Assembly: GCA_023423475.1 (NCBI GenBank)
Contig: JAFAFN010000396.1
Coordinates: forward strand, 1 to 5,210
Direction of reading: 5' to 3'
DNA length: 5,210 bases
DNA from: Actinomycetes bacterium
GTDB lineage: Bacteria; Actinomycetota; Acidimicrobiia; Acidimicrobiales; Microtrichaceae
In this document: positions 1 to 5,210 of the stretch, piece after piece
Layout: each line of letters opens with the position of its first letter
Numbering within the stretch: the stretch's first letter is position 1
The notes under the pieces: generated by a model
The model's database searches: none
What the model was told of the DNA's origin: nothing
Seen by the model: the letters and a program-made list of their open reading frames with translations, nothing else
Made by a program: the position numbers and the translations under genes

Positions 1-437
1 TCCTGGCGCTGCACCTGGATCATGCGGAGGTAGCGCGACAGCATCTCGGACTCGGCGCCGGGCATCTGCTCGAGGCGGGTCAGATCGATGCGTGCACCTG
101 CGACCTCGGGCTCACGACGGGTCGGCGTCTCGTGTTCGGCCTCGCCCTCGCCACCCGGGAGCAGCTGGTCGACAGGCACCCGGTAGAACCGGGCCAGTCG
201 CTGGAGGCGCGGTACCGAGATGGCCCGCTCCCCTCGCTCGTAGGCGCCGAGCACCGATGCCTTGAACTCCTGGGTCGAGATCGCCTCGACCTCCTGGAGC
301 GACAGTCGCTTCTGTCGACGGATGTGACGCAGCCGCTCGCCGACGGCCTTGGAGTAGTCGTCACGCACCTCGGCGTCATCGACCGCTTCGCTCGCCGGCA
401 CGTCGGTGCCCGTGTGGTCGCCGTGTGTCGTGATCAT
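1..437 (-). CDS. BldD-like HTH transcriptional regulator (3' end cut by window edge)
   Basis: This is a DNA-binding regulator of the XRE/BldD kind; in Streptomyces BldD is a c-di-GMP-dependent repressor of development genes. I translated 145 codons by hand with no stop. Residues about 28-92 form the helix-turn-helix domain; the stretch AYERGERAISVPRLQRLA followed by FYRVPVDQLLPG closely resembles the BldD pattern. An acidic/polar linker (about 95-116) leads to IDLTRLEQMPGAESEMLSRY and then RMIQVQRQ at the edge, which aligns with the start of the BldD C-terminal domain, where the c-di-GMP signature (QRGD in Streptomyces) sits. The ATG at 437 is chosen because GAGAGGG lies 8 nt upstream. The frame stays open upstream to the rsmE stop, so ATGs at 518 or 533 are possible, but the family homology begins only near residue 28. 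The N-terminal tail of about 27 residues is longer than in Streptomyces BldD. Family assignment is firm; regulatory targets are unknown. Confidence 0.85.
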   Translation of the reverse strand, partial: MITTHGDHTGTDVPASEAVDDAEVRDDYSKAVGERLRHIRRQKRLSLQEVEAISTQEFKASVLGAYERGERAISVPRLQRLARFYRVPVDQLLPGGEGEAEHETPTRREPEVAGARIDLTRLEQMPGAESEMLSRYLRMIQVQRQ

Positions 438-557
438 CTCGTTGGCCCTCTCTGATGCCCTGCCAGCGGGAGTCCACCCACCCCGGGAAACTGCTGGTTC
501 ATCACTCTGCGTCAACATCGGGGCGGTCTCCATGAGAAGAAGTGCCCAACTCAACAC
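438..557. other. Intergenic gap between rsmE and the BldD-like gene
   Basis: These 120 bp separate the rsmE stop from the preferred start of the BldD-like gene. The gap is long compared with the rest of the cluster, so the regulator may have its own promoter. A TTGACG hexamer on the minus strand (about 516-511) could be a -35, but no good -10 follows at 16-18 nt. No convincing terminator hairpin with a T-tract was found. In the frame of the regulator the whole gap is free of stops. Confidence 0.5.
446..452 (-). promoter_or_regulatory. Shine-Dalgarno site of the BldD-like gene
   Basis: The purine run GAGAGGG lies 8 nt before the ATG at 437. It is the best ribosome-binding signal in the 120-bp gap and favours this start over the in-frame ATGs at 518 (GGAG at 9 nt) and 533 (no clear site). 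Confidence 0.55.
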
Positions 558-1298
558 TCAGGGTGATGATTCCAGAGCCTCGCCGACGGCACCAAGACGC
601 AGGGCGGCACTCAACGCCCCGGCGGTGATCGACGCGGTCTCGGCACGCAGCACGTTCGCCCCCAGCGCGACGGTGTCGGCGCCGTCGAGCTCGTCGTCGC
701 TCCAGCCCCCTTCGGGCCCCACGACGATGGTCGTGTCGCTGCGCCGCAGCGGCCGTCCACCGGCGTTCGCCAGCACGGCACCCTCGGCTCGCAGCGCGGC
801 GACCGTGGTGACGTCGTCGATCTCGGGCACCCACAAGCGACGGCACTGCGAGCACGCCTCTCGCGCCACTCGGCGCAGACGTTCGAGGTGCTTGGTGGCC
901 CGGGCCGTGTCCCAACGGACCACCGAGTGGCGTGCCTCGACCGGCACGATGCGGTCGATGCCCAGCTCCGTCAGCTTCTGCACGACCAGTTCCGGTTTGT
1001 CGCCCTTGACCAGCGCGAACGCGACCGTGAGGCGCGGCGCCGGCGCCGCGACGTGTGCCACCTCGCCGACCGGGTCGAGCCGGGCCGAACCGTCGAAGGT
1101 CGTCGGTCGCCAACCGCCCGCGCCGTCGGTCGCGCAGATCTCGGCGCCAGGGCGGAGCCGCAGGACCCGGGACAGGTGGTGCAGGTCGGCCTCGGCGAGC
1201 GACGGGTCGTCGAGGGAGTCGACGAACACCTGCGCCGCGGCACGGCGCCACGGCGCGTCGTCGACAGCGCCGGACCCGGCGCCCCGCTCCTCGGGCAC
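558..1298 (-). CDS. rsmE: 16S rRNA (uracil(1498)-N(3))-methyltransferase RsmE
   Basis: RsmE uses S-adenosylmethionine to methylate N3 of U1498 in helix 44 of 16S rRNA in the cytoplasm. The protein is 246 residues, the usual family length. An N-terminal PUA-like region (about 20-85, with LHHLSRVLRLRPG at 39-51) precedes a SPOUT/trefoil-knot methyltransferase domain. Family marks are KGDKPELVVQKLTELGI (98-114), the REACSQCRR stretch (146-154), the SAM-loop motif VVGPEGGW (192-199) and LGANVLRAETA (212-222). The start is the GTG at 1298, 2 nt after the dnaJ stop and 6 nt after an AAGGG site within the last dnaJ codons; the frame is also open further upstream through dnaJ, but that part has no RsmE similarity. 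It is third in the hrcA-dnaJ-rsmE operon, an order common in Actinobacteria, and is probably expressed by coupling from dnaJ. Nothing is broken. Confidence 0.95.
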   Translation of the reverse strand: MPEERGAGSGAVDDAPWRRAAAQVFVDSLDDPSLAEADLHHLSRVLRLRPGAEICATDGAGGWRPTTFDGSARLDPVGEVAHVAAPAPRLTVAFALVKGDKPELVVQKLTELGIDRIVPVEARHSVVRWDTARATKHLERLRRVAREACSQCRRLWVPEIDDVTTVAALRAEGAVLANAGGRPLRRSDTTIVVGPEGGWSDDELDGADTVALGANVLRAETASITAGALSAALRLGAVGEALESSP

Positions 1299-1300
1299 GC

Positions 1301-2428
1301 TCAGCCCTTGAAGGCGGTCTTGAAGCGTGAGAAGAAGCCCTCTTCGGCCGGGGCGACCTCTTCGCCGCGCACCGTCGCGTAGCTCCGGAGGAACTCCTCG
1401 GCCTCCTGGTCGAGCTTCGTGGGGATCTCGACGCCGATGCGCACCAGCAGATCGCCGCGGCCCCGACCGTCGAGTCGCGGCACGCCACGGCCCTTGAGCT
1501 TGAAGACCTTGCCGGACTGGGTGCCGCGGGGCACGACCAGGTCCTCGGCGCCATCGAGCGTCTCGAGCTCGAGGTGGGCACCGAGCGCGGCCTGCGCCAT
1601 CGTGATGTCGAGCTCCTCGACCAGATCCTCGCCGTGTCGCACGAAACGGTCGTGGGACTTCACCCGGAGCCGCACGTAGAGATCGCCCGGCGCACCGCCG
1701 CGCACGCCGACGGCGCCACGTCCGGTCAGGCGGAGCGTCGAGCCCTCGTCCACTCCCGCGGGCACGTCGACGGTGTAGGTCTTCTCCTCGATGAGGCGAC
1801 CGGCGCCGCTGCACACGTCGCACGGCGACTCGATGATCTGCCCCTGGCCACTGCACCGAGGACACGCCGAGGCCGACACGATCTGACCGAGCACGGTCTG
1901 GCGCACGACGCGGACCTCGCCGGCGCCGGCGCAGTCAGGACAGGTGGTCGCCGAGGTCCCCGGCTGTGCGCCCGTGGAGTCGCACGCCTCGCAGCGCACA
2001 GCGGTGCGGACCGACACGTCGCACTGGCAGCCGAACACGGCCTCGGTGAACTCGAGGATCGCCTGCGCGTCGAGGTCCTCGCCACGCGGCGGTCCCGACG
2101 GTCCACGGCCGTGTCCACCACCGCCACCGAATGGGTTGTTGCCGCCGAAGAAGGAGTCGAAGAGGTCGCCCAAGCCACCGGCACCCGAGCCGAACGGGTC
2201 GGCGAAGTCGAAGCCGTTGGAGTTGCCGAAGCGGTCGTAGCGATCCCGCTTGGCGGGGTCCGACAGGACCTCGTACGCGGCCGAGAGCTCCTTGAAGCGC
2301 GTCTCGGCGGTGTGGTCGTCGGGGTTCGCGTCGGGATGCGATTCCCGTGCGAGCTTCCGGTACGCCTTCTTGATCTCATCGGGCGTGGCGTCGCGCTCGA
2401 CACCGAGGATCTCGTACAGATCGGTCAC
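1301..2428 (-). CDS. dnaJ: Molecular chaperone DnaJ (type I Hsp40, DnaJ2-like)
   Basis: This co-chaperone delivers unfolded clients to DnaK and stimulates its ATPase. The 375-residue protein has full type I architecture: a J domain (1-68) with the HPD tripeptide at 31-33, a Gly/Phe-rich linker (about 69-112), a zinc-binding region with four cysteine motifs at C146/C149, C163/C166, C189/C192 and C203/C206, and two beta-barrel client-binding domains to about residue 340. Motifs two to four are standard CxxCxGxG; the first reads CEACDSTG, with Ser at the first Gly. Two extra cysteines (134, 136) precede it. The start is a GTG, 3 nt after the hrcA stop, with GAAGG 7 nt upstream. No grpE or dnaK is adjacent; linkage to hrcA rather than dnaK marks it as the DnaJ2 type of Actinobacteria. 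It is likely cotranscribed with hrcA and therefore under HrcA/CIRCE control. Confidence 0.97.
   Translation of the reverse strand: MTDLYEILGVERDATPDEIKKAYRKLARESHPDANPDDHTAETRFKELSAAYEVLSDPAKRDRYDRFGNSNGFDFADPFGSGAGGLGDLFDSFFGGNNPFGGGGGHGRGPSGPPRGEDLDAQAILEFTEAVFGCQCDVSVRTAVRCEACDSTGAQPGTSATTCPDCAGAGEVRVVRQTVLGQIVSASACPRCSGQGQIIESPCDVCSGAGRLIEEKTYTVDVPAGVDEGSTLRLTGRGAVGVRGGAPGDLYVRLRVKSHDRFVRHGEDLVEELDITMAQAALGAHLELETLDGAEDLVVPRGTQSGKVFKLKGRGVPRLDGRGRGDLLVRIGVEIPTKLDQEAEEFLRSYATVRGEEVAPAEEGFFSRFKTAFKG
1305..1309 (-). promoter_or_regulatory. Shine-Dalgarno site of rsmE inside dnaJ
   Basis: AAGGG lies 6 nt before the rsmE GTG at 1298 and overlaps the last sense codons of dnaJ. It fixes the rsmE start and implies that ribosomes finishing dnaJ can re-initiate on rsmE. 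Confidence 0.65.
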
Positions 2429-2431
2429 TGA

Positions 2432-3448
2432 TCAGCCTTCGCTCAGCAGGTTGCTCAACCGCTGGCTGACGACGGCCACGGCGGAGAGGGTCTCGGGATA
2501 GTTCATTCGGGTCGGGCCCAACACCGCGATCGCGCCGGCGGGCTCGCCACCCGCCGCGTAGGGAGCGACGACGAGGGAGCAGTCCGCGAGCGGCGCGACA
2601 CCGCTCTCGGAGCCGATCGACACGGCGAGGCCGCCGTCGACGAGCTCCTTGAGCAGGCTGACCACGACGAACTGCTGCTCGAGGATGCCGAGCACCGCCT
2701 CGATCGTCTCTCGTGCGTCGAACGAACCGGCGATGCGGGCTCGGCCGTCGACGAACACGTGCTGGCCCTCGGCCTCGACGGCGTCGCCGAGCGCGGTCGC
2801 CGCCGCCGTCGCCAGGTCGCCGCCGCGCACGCCCTCGGGGGCACGCCAGCCGGCCAGCGACGATGCCGTGGAACCGATCAGCTCGGCGGCGAGCACCGCG
2901 CTCGCATCGCCGAGCAGCTCGGCGTCGAGGTCGGCGGCCAGGTCGATCGTGCGCTTCAGGATCACGCCGTTGCTCATCACCATCACGGCGAGCAGGACCC
3001 GCGGTGTGAGGTCGACGAGCTGCACGGAGCGGATGGTCGACACGTCGTGGGACTCGCCGACCACGACCGCCGCGGTGCCGGTCATGTCCGACAGCAGGCG
3101 TGAGGTCTCGGCGAGCATCTGCTCGATCTCACCGTGGGCGGTGGCGAAGAACTCCTTGACCATCCGGACGCTGCCGGGGCTCATCGGACCCGGTCCGGTC
3201 AGGTTGTCGACGAAGAAGCGGTAGCCCTTCTCGGTCGGGATGCGTCCTGCGCTCGTGTGGGGCTGCACGAGGTAGCCGTCACGCTCGAGCAGCGTCATGT
3301 CGTTGCGGACCGTCGCCGAGGACACCGCGACGTCCGAGCGCGCCGACACCGTCGACGAGCCCACCGGCTGGGCCGTCTCGATGTACTGCTGGACCACCGC
3401 GCTGAGGATCGCCGCCTTGCGCTGGTCCAGTTGTCGGTCGTCGGACAT
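2432..3448 (-). CDS. hrcA: Heat-inducible transcriptional repressor HrcA
   Basis: HrcA represses class I heat-shock genes by binding the CIRCE inverted repeat; its folding depends on GroEL, so it loses activity when chaperones are titrated. From the ATG at 3448 the protein has 338 residues, normal for the family. A winged helix-turn-helix occupies about residues 4-75 (YIETAQPVGSSTV, then SSATVRNDMTLLERDGYL and SAGRIPTEKGYRFFVDNL). A GAF-like core with the dimerisation insert follows. The C-terminal hallmark LGPTRMNYPETLSAVAVVSQ is present. An in-frame GTG at 3454 would add two residues, but it lies inside the CIRCE left arm. The ATG is preferred because a TAGACT -10 ends 8 nt before it, which predicts a leaderless or nearly leaderless message; no Shine-Dalgarno is evident. 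It is first in the operon hrcA-dnaJ-rsmE and autoregulated through its CIRCE. Confidence 0.97.
   Translation of the reverse strand: MSDDRQLDQRKAAILSAVVQQYIETAQPVGSSTVSARSDVAVSSATVRNDMTLLERDGYLVQPHTSAGRIPTEKGYRFFVDNLTGPGPMSPGSVRMVKEFFATAHGEIEQMLAETSRLLSDMTGTAAVVVGESHDVSTIRSVQLVDLTPRVLLAVMVMSNGVILKRTIDLAADLDAELLGDASAVLAAELIGSTASSLAGWRAPEGVRGGDLATAAATALGDAVEAEGQHVFVDGRARIAGSFDARETIEAVLGILEQQFVVVSLLKELVDGGLAVSIGSESGVAPLADCSLVVAPYAAGGEPAGAIAVLGPTRMNYPETLSAVAVVSQRLSNLLSEG
2436..2440 (-). promoter_or_regulatory. Shine-Dalgarno site of dnaJ inside hrcA
   Basis: GAAGG, formed by the last hrcA codons (Glu-Gly), lies 7 nt before the dnaJ GTG at 2428. It supports the GTG start and translational coupling of hrcA and dnaJ. 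Confidence 0.65.
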
Positions 3449-3474
3449 TGGCACTCAGTCTACGCGAGTGCCAG
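3448..3474. promoter_or_regulatory. CIRCE operator (HrcA binding site)
   Basis: On the plus strand TTGGCACTC (3448-3456), a 9-nt spacer and GAGTGCCAG (3466-3474) reproduce the CIRCE layout TTAGCACTC-N9-GAGTGCTAA. The two arms are complementary at 8 of 9 positions. It overlaps the first base of the hrcA ATG and flanks the putative -10 in its spacer, so bound HrcA would block RNA polymerase directly. This is direct sequence support for negative autoregulation of hrcA and for heat-shock control of dnaJ and rsmE downstream. Confidence 0.93.
3457..3462 (-). promoter_or_regulatory. Putative -10 of the hrcA promoter, within the CIRCE spacer
   Basis: TAGACT on the minus strand fits the TAnnnT pattern of main sigma factor promoters. 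It lies wholly in the 9-nt spacer of CIRCE and ends 8 nt before the hrcA ATG, placing the predicted transcript start at or within a couple of bases of the start codon. No recognisable -35 is seen 16-18 nt upstream. Confidence 0.55.
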
Positions 3475-3510
3475 CCGGTCCCCCTGATCAGCTCCGGCTC
3501 CGGCGCCGGC

Positions 3511-4497
3511 TCAGACGGGTCGGCCCACCTGCCGTGCGGCGATCGACCGGTAGATCGGGTCACCTGTCGCCCGTTCCTCGAGCATGGCGGCGTAGACCAC
3601 CTTCGCCACGTGCGGGTCGCCGCTGGCGAATGCTGCCTCGGCCAGCCCCTCCCAGGTCGCCGGGGCACTGCGACGACGCTCGTCGATCTCGTCGGCCGAG
3701 GGCAACGAGCCACCGAAGCTCAGCATCGCCGCCGCCAACGCCTGTGCGGACCGCAGCCACAGCTCCCGGCGATCCTCCGCCTCGAGGTACGGCGCCAGCG
3801 CTCGCACCGCCCGCATGCCCGTCACCAGGTGCAGCGTGCCGAAGTGACGCGGCTCGGTGTGGCTCGCCGCCGCCAGGGCTGCGAGCTCTGCCGGGGTGTC
3901 GTCGTCGATCCGCAGCTCGGCGAGACGGGCGGCGAACCAGTCCTGGGCGGCCACGCCGTGCACGTCGAGGGCCGAGGCGGCGACGGCCTCCGGGGCGTCG
4001 ACCAGGTCTCGCAGCACCTCCGCAATCGAGCGGTCGCCGTCGCCCTCGGGGCGTCGTGGCAGCGGTGTGGCGTGCGCCTCCCAGTTCTCGAGCGCGTTCG
4101 CGACCTGCGCCTCGTCGCCGGCGTCGATCGCGAGCTCCAGACGGATCGGGGCATGGAAGAACTGCGACTCGGGCGCCACCACCAGCGCCGGCAGGCGCCG
4201 TCGCACCTCTGCCTCGATCCCGTCGCGGCACATGCGGGCCACCGGTTCGTCGAGCGACACCGGCCGCTCCCGCGGGATCAGGAAGTCGCCGCGGGTCTGC
4301 CCGTCGAACCACTGCTGCAGCTCGTCGGACGTCGCGCCGAGCCGATCCGCGGCGACGAGGCTCATCGCGAGGTGGCTGATGAAGCCGCCGCGGGCGCCCG
4401 GGCGGTAGTCGAGCTCGGCATCGAGCAGCCGATGCATCGTCGCGTCGATGCCCTCGTCGGCCTCTGTTGCCTCGTGGTGTTCGGTCGTCGTGTCCAT
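3511..4497 (-). CDS. Questin oxidase-like family protein (DUF4243)
   Basis: This 328-residue, mostly helical protein matches the questin oxidase-like family, named for the fungal enzyme that opens an anthraquinone ring in the geodin pathway; most bacterial members are uncharacterised. Family-like blocks seen are GGFISHLAMSLVAADRLGA (37-55), FFHAPIRLELAIDAGDEAQV (113-132), HFGTLHLVTGMRAVRALAPYL (in 218-238; two pieces of one block) and the terminal GDPIYRSIAARQV (312-324). Histidines at 42, 115 and 223 lie in these blocks and are candidates for the active site; no Rossmann flavin motif, signal peptide or membrane segment is visible, so it is probably cytoplasmic. The ATG at 4497 is 7 nt after the -10 of a SoxR-type promoter, predicting a leaderless message. 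Its neighbour upstream is soxR; downstream, 62 nt away, is hrcA. Quinone oxidation is inferred from the family and the SoxR control; the true substrate is unknown. Confidence 0.85.
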   Translation of the reverse strand: MDTTTEHHEATEADEGIDATMHRLLDAELDYRPGARGGFISHLAMSLVAADRLGATSDELQQWFDGQTRGDFLIPRERPVSLDEPVARMCRDGIEAEVRRRLPALVVAPESQFFHAPIRLELAIDAGDEAQVANALENWEAHATPLPRRPEGDGDRSIAEVLRDLVDAPEAVAASALDVHGVAAQDWFAARLAELRIDDDTPAELAALAAASHTEPRHFGTLHLVTGMRAVRALAPYLEAEDRRELWLRSAQALAAAMLSFGGSLPSADEIDERRRSAPATWEGLAEAAFASGDPHVAKVVYAAMLEERATGDPIYRSIAARQVGRPV

Positions 4498-4504
4498 GTC
4501 GACG

Positions 4505-4535
4505 ACCGTAGGAGTTCAAGCGAACTTGAGGTCAA
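4505..4535 (-). promoter_or_regulatory. SoxR-dependent promoter of the questin oxidase-like gene
   Basis: Reading the minus strand, a -35 TTGACC (4535-4530) and a -10 TACGGT (4510-4505) are separated by exactly 19 bp, the over-long spacer typical of promoters activated by MerR-family proteins through DNA distortion. The spacer carries the SoxR box. The -10 ends 7 nt before the ATG at 4497, so transcription should start at the initiation codon. The register of -35, box and -10 agrees with the E. coli soxS promoter as I remember it. Confidence 0.85.
4514..4531. promoter_or_regulatory. SoxR box
   Basis: On the minus strand CCTCAAGTTCGCTTGAAC agrees at 14 of 18 positions with the E. coli soxS operator CCTCAAGTTAACTTGAGG; the core CTCAAG-N4-CTTGA is identical. 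It is an inverted repeat lying in the 19-bp promoter spacer and sits next to a gene for SoxR itself, so the regulator and site support each other. Confidence 0.88.
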
Positions 4536-4555
4536 GGGTCGTGGGTGACGATTCG

Positions 4556-4597
4556 GAATCAGTCGTCCTCGAGCGCGAATCAGTCGTCCTCGAGCAC
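4556..4597. repeat. Tandem 21-bp duplication across the soxR stop codon
   Basis: Two directly adjacent 21-bp copies (4556-4576 and 4577-4597) differ at one position. On the minus strand each contains CTCGAGGACGACTGATTC, that is, the last soxR codons (Leu-Glu-Asp-Asp), the stop and the next codon. The copy nearer soxR supplies the real stop at 4582-4580; the second copy is a relic of the gene end in the 3' untranslated region. A length divisible by three keeps a second stop in frame. Confidence 0.9.
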
Positions 4598-5019
4598 GAA
4601 GCGGGGCCCGCTCCCCCGGTCGCCCGCCTCGTCACCGGGGTTCACCAGGCGACACGTCTTCGTCGACAGGCAGCCGCAGCCGATGCAGCCGTCGAGGCGA
4701 TCCCGCAGCCGCTCGATCATCGCGATCTGCGCGTCGAGCCGGGGCCGCCACGACGCCGACAGCTTCGACCAGTCCTTCTCGGTCGGCGTCCGGTCGCCCG
4801 GCAGGCTCGACATCGCCTCGGCGATCTCGTCGAGCGACAGCCCGACCTGCTGCGCCGCACGGATGAACGACACCCGCCGGATGACGGCGCGCGGGTAGCG
4901 ACGCTGACCGGACTCGCTGCGCTGGCGGAGATGAGCCCGAGCTCCTCGTAGTAGCGCAGGGCCGACGGCGCCACACCGGTGCGCTCGCTCACCGCACCGA
5001 TCGAGAGCACGTGGTCCAT
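4580..5019 (-). CDS. soxR: Redox-sensitive activator SoxR (MerR family), frame interrupted by one missing base
   Basis: SoxR is a dimeric [2Fe-2S] regulator that is switched on when its cluster is oxidised by redox-cycling compounds. The first 33 residues (from the ATG at 5019; GVAPSALRYYEELGLIS) are the MerR-type helix-turn-helix. At 4920/4921 the frame shifts; adding one base restores the wing (SESGQRRYPRAVIRRV), the helix FIRAAQQVGLSLDEIAEAM, the dimerisation helix and the signature CIGCGCLSTKTC. The rebuilt protein has 146 residues, near the family length, with cluster cysteines at 112, 115, 117 and 123 and the typical NPGDE after them. As read, the 5' frame would give a 100-residue product without the cysteines. 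Start is 8 nt after the lepA stop with no clear ribosome-binding site, so translation may be coupled to lepA. The intact operator nearby and full conservation after the break suggest a sequencing or assembly error or a very recent mutation. Confidence 0.92.
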
Positions 5020-5027
5020 CGCGCTGC

Positions 5028-5210
<183 letters not shown>

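Noticed and set aside
438..533. Longer BldD-like protein starting at the in-frame ATG at 533 or 518
   Set aside because: Not excluded, but the family similarity starts near residue 28 of the shorter form, and the best Shine-Dalgarno precedes the ATG at 437.
534..565. Possible terminator after rsmE (GAGTG ... CACTT on the minus strand)
   Set aside because: Stem of only 4-5 pairs with a 10-nt loop and no run of T after it.
500..565. Possible BldD autoregulatory operator (AGTGA/TCACC half sites) upstream of the BldD-like gene
   Set aside because: Single half sites occur, but no pair with the expected inverted arrangement near a credible promoter.
406..1311. Long plus-strand open frame (301 codons) opposite rsmE
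   Set aside because: It is rich in Arg, Ser and Ala with no recognisable domain and lies entirely opposite rsmE and the BldD-like gene, the usual shadow of a high-GC gene.
558..1865. Extended rsmE frame reaching far into dnaJ as a 435-residue protein
   Set aside because: Residues before the GTG at 1298 are an Arg-rich shadow of dnaJ; RsmE similarity and the Shine-Dalgarno fit the short form.
1574..2431. Plus-strand open frame of 285 codons opposite dnaJ
   Set aside because: The minus-strand dnaJ is unmistakable over the same bases; the plus-strand product has no family features.
2427..2434. CTGATCAG repeated after hrcA and before hrcA (about 3484-3490)
   Set aside because: An 8-base palindrome is too short to mean more than coincidence.
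3475..3510. GC-rich repeats of CCGG after the questin oxidase-like gene as a terminator
   Set aside because: The palindromic core has no loop, flanking arms do not pair well, and there is no T-tract.
3448..4548. Plus-strand open frame of 366 codons opposite the questin oxidase-like gene
   Set aside because: Low-complexity shadow product; the minus strand has clear family blocks and a matching promoter.

Overview
The window is a gene-dense, very GC-rich stretch with all genes on the minus strand, so biological order runs from the right edge to the left edge. Codon use, the gene set (lepA, hrcA, a DnaJ2-type dnaJ, rsmE and a BldD-like regulator) and probable leaderless promoters point to a high-GC actinobacterium. 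An environmental lineage such as Acidimicrobiia is my guess, not something the sequence proves.

Right end (5210 to 4580): the last 60 codons of lepA (elongation factor 4), then after 8 nt a SoxR-type MerR regulator with the complete [2Fe-2S] cysteine signature. Its reading frame is broken by what looks like one missing base at about 4920/4921. The soxR stop codon lies in a perfect-phase 21-bp tandem duplication.

Middle right (4535 to 3511): a textbook SoxR-controlled promoter, with a -35, a 19-bp spacer carrying a SoxR box and a -10, ends exactly 7 nt before the ATG of a questin oxidase-like (DUF4243) gene. The soxR/SoxR box/questin oxidase set reads as a small redox-responsive module, plausibly for dealing with redox-cycling quinones. 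It lies between lepA and hrcA, where many actinobacteria carry hemW.

Middle left (3474 to 558): the heat-shock/ribosome operon hrcA-dnaJ-rsmE. A CIRCE operator covers the hrcA promoter and start codon, so hrcA is very probably autoregulated and its message leaderless or nearly so. hrcA to dnaJ (2 to 3 nt gap) and dnaJ to rsmE (2 nt gap) are tightly coupled, each with a Shine-Dalgarno sequence inside the end of the preceding gene.

Left end (557 to 1): a 120-bp intergenic stretch, then a BldD-like helix-turn-helix regulator that runs off the left edge just as its putative c-di-GMP-binding motif begins. No RNA genes, CRISPR arrays, insertion sequences or convincing intrinsic terminators were seen.
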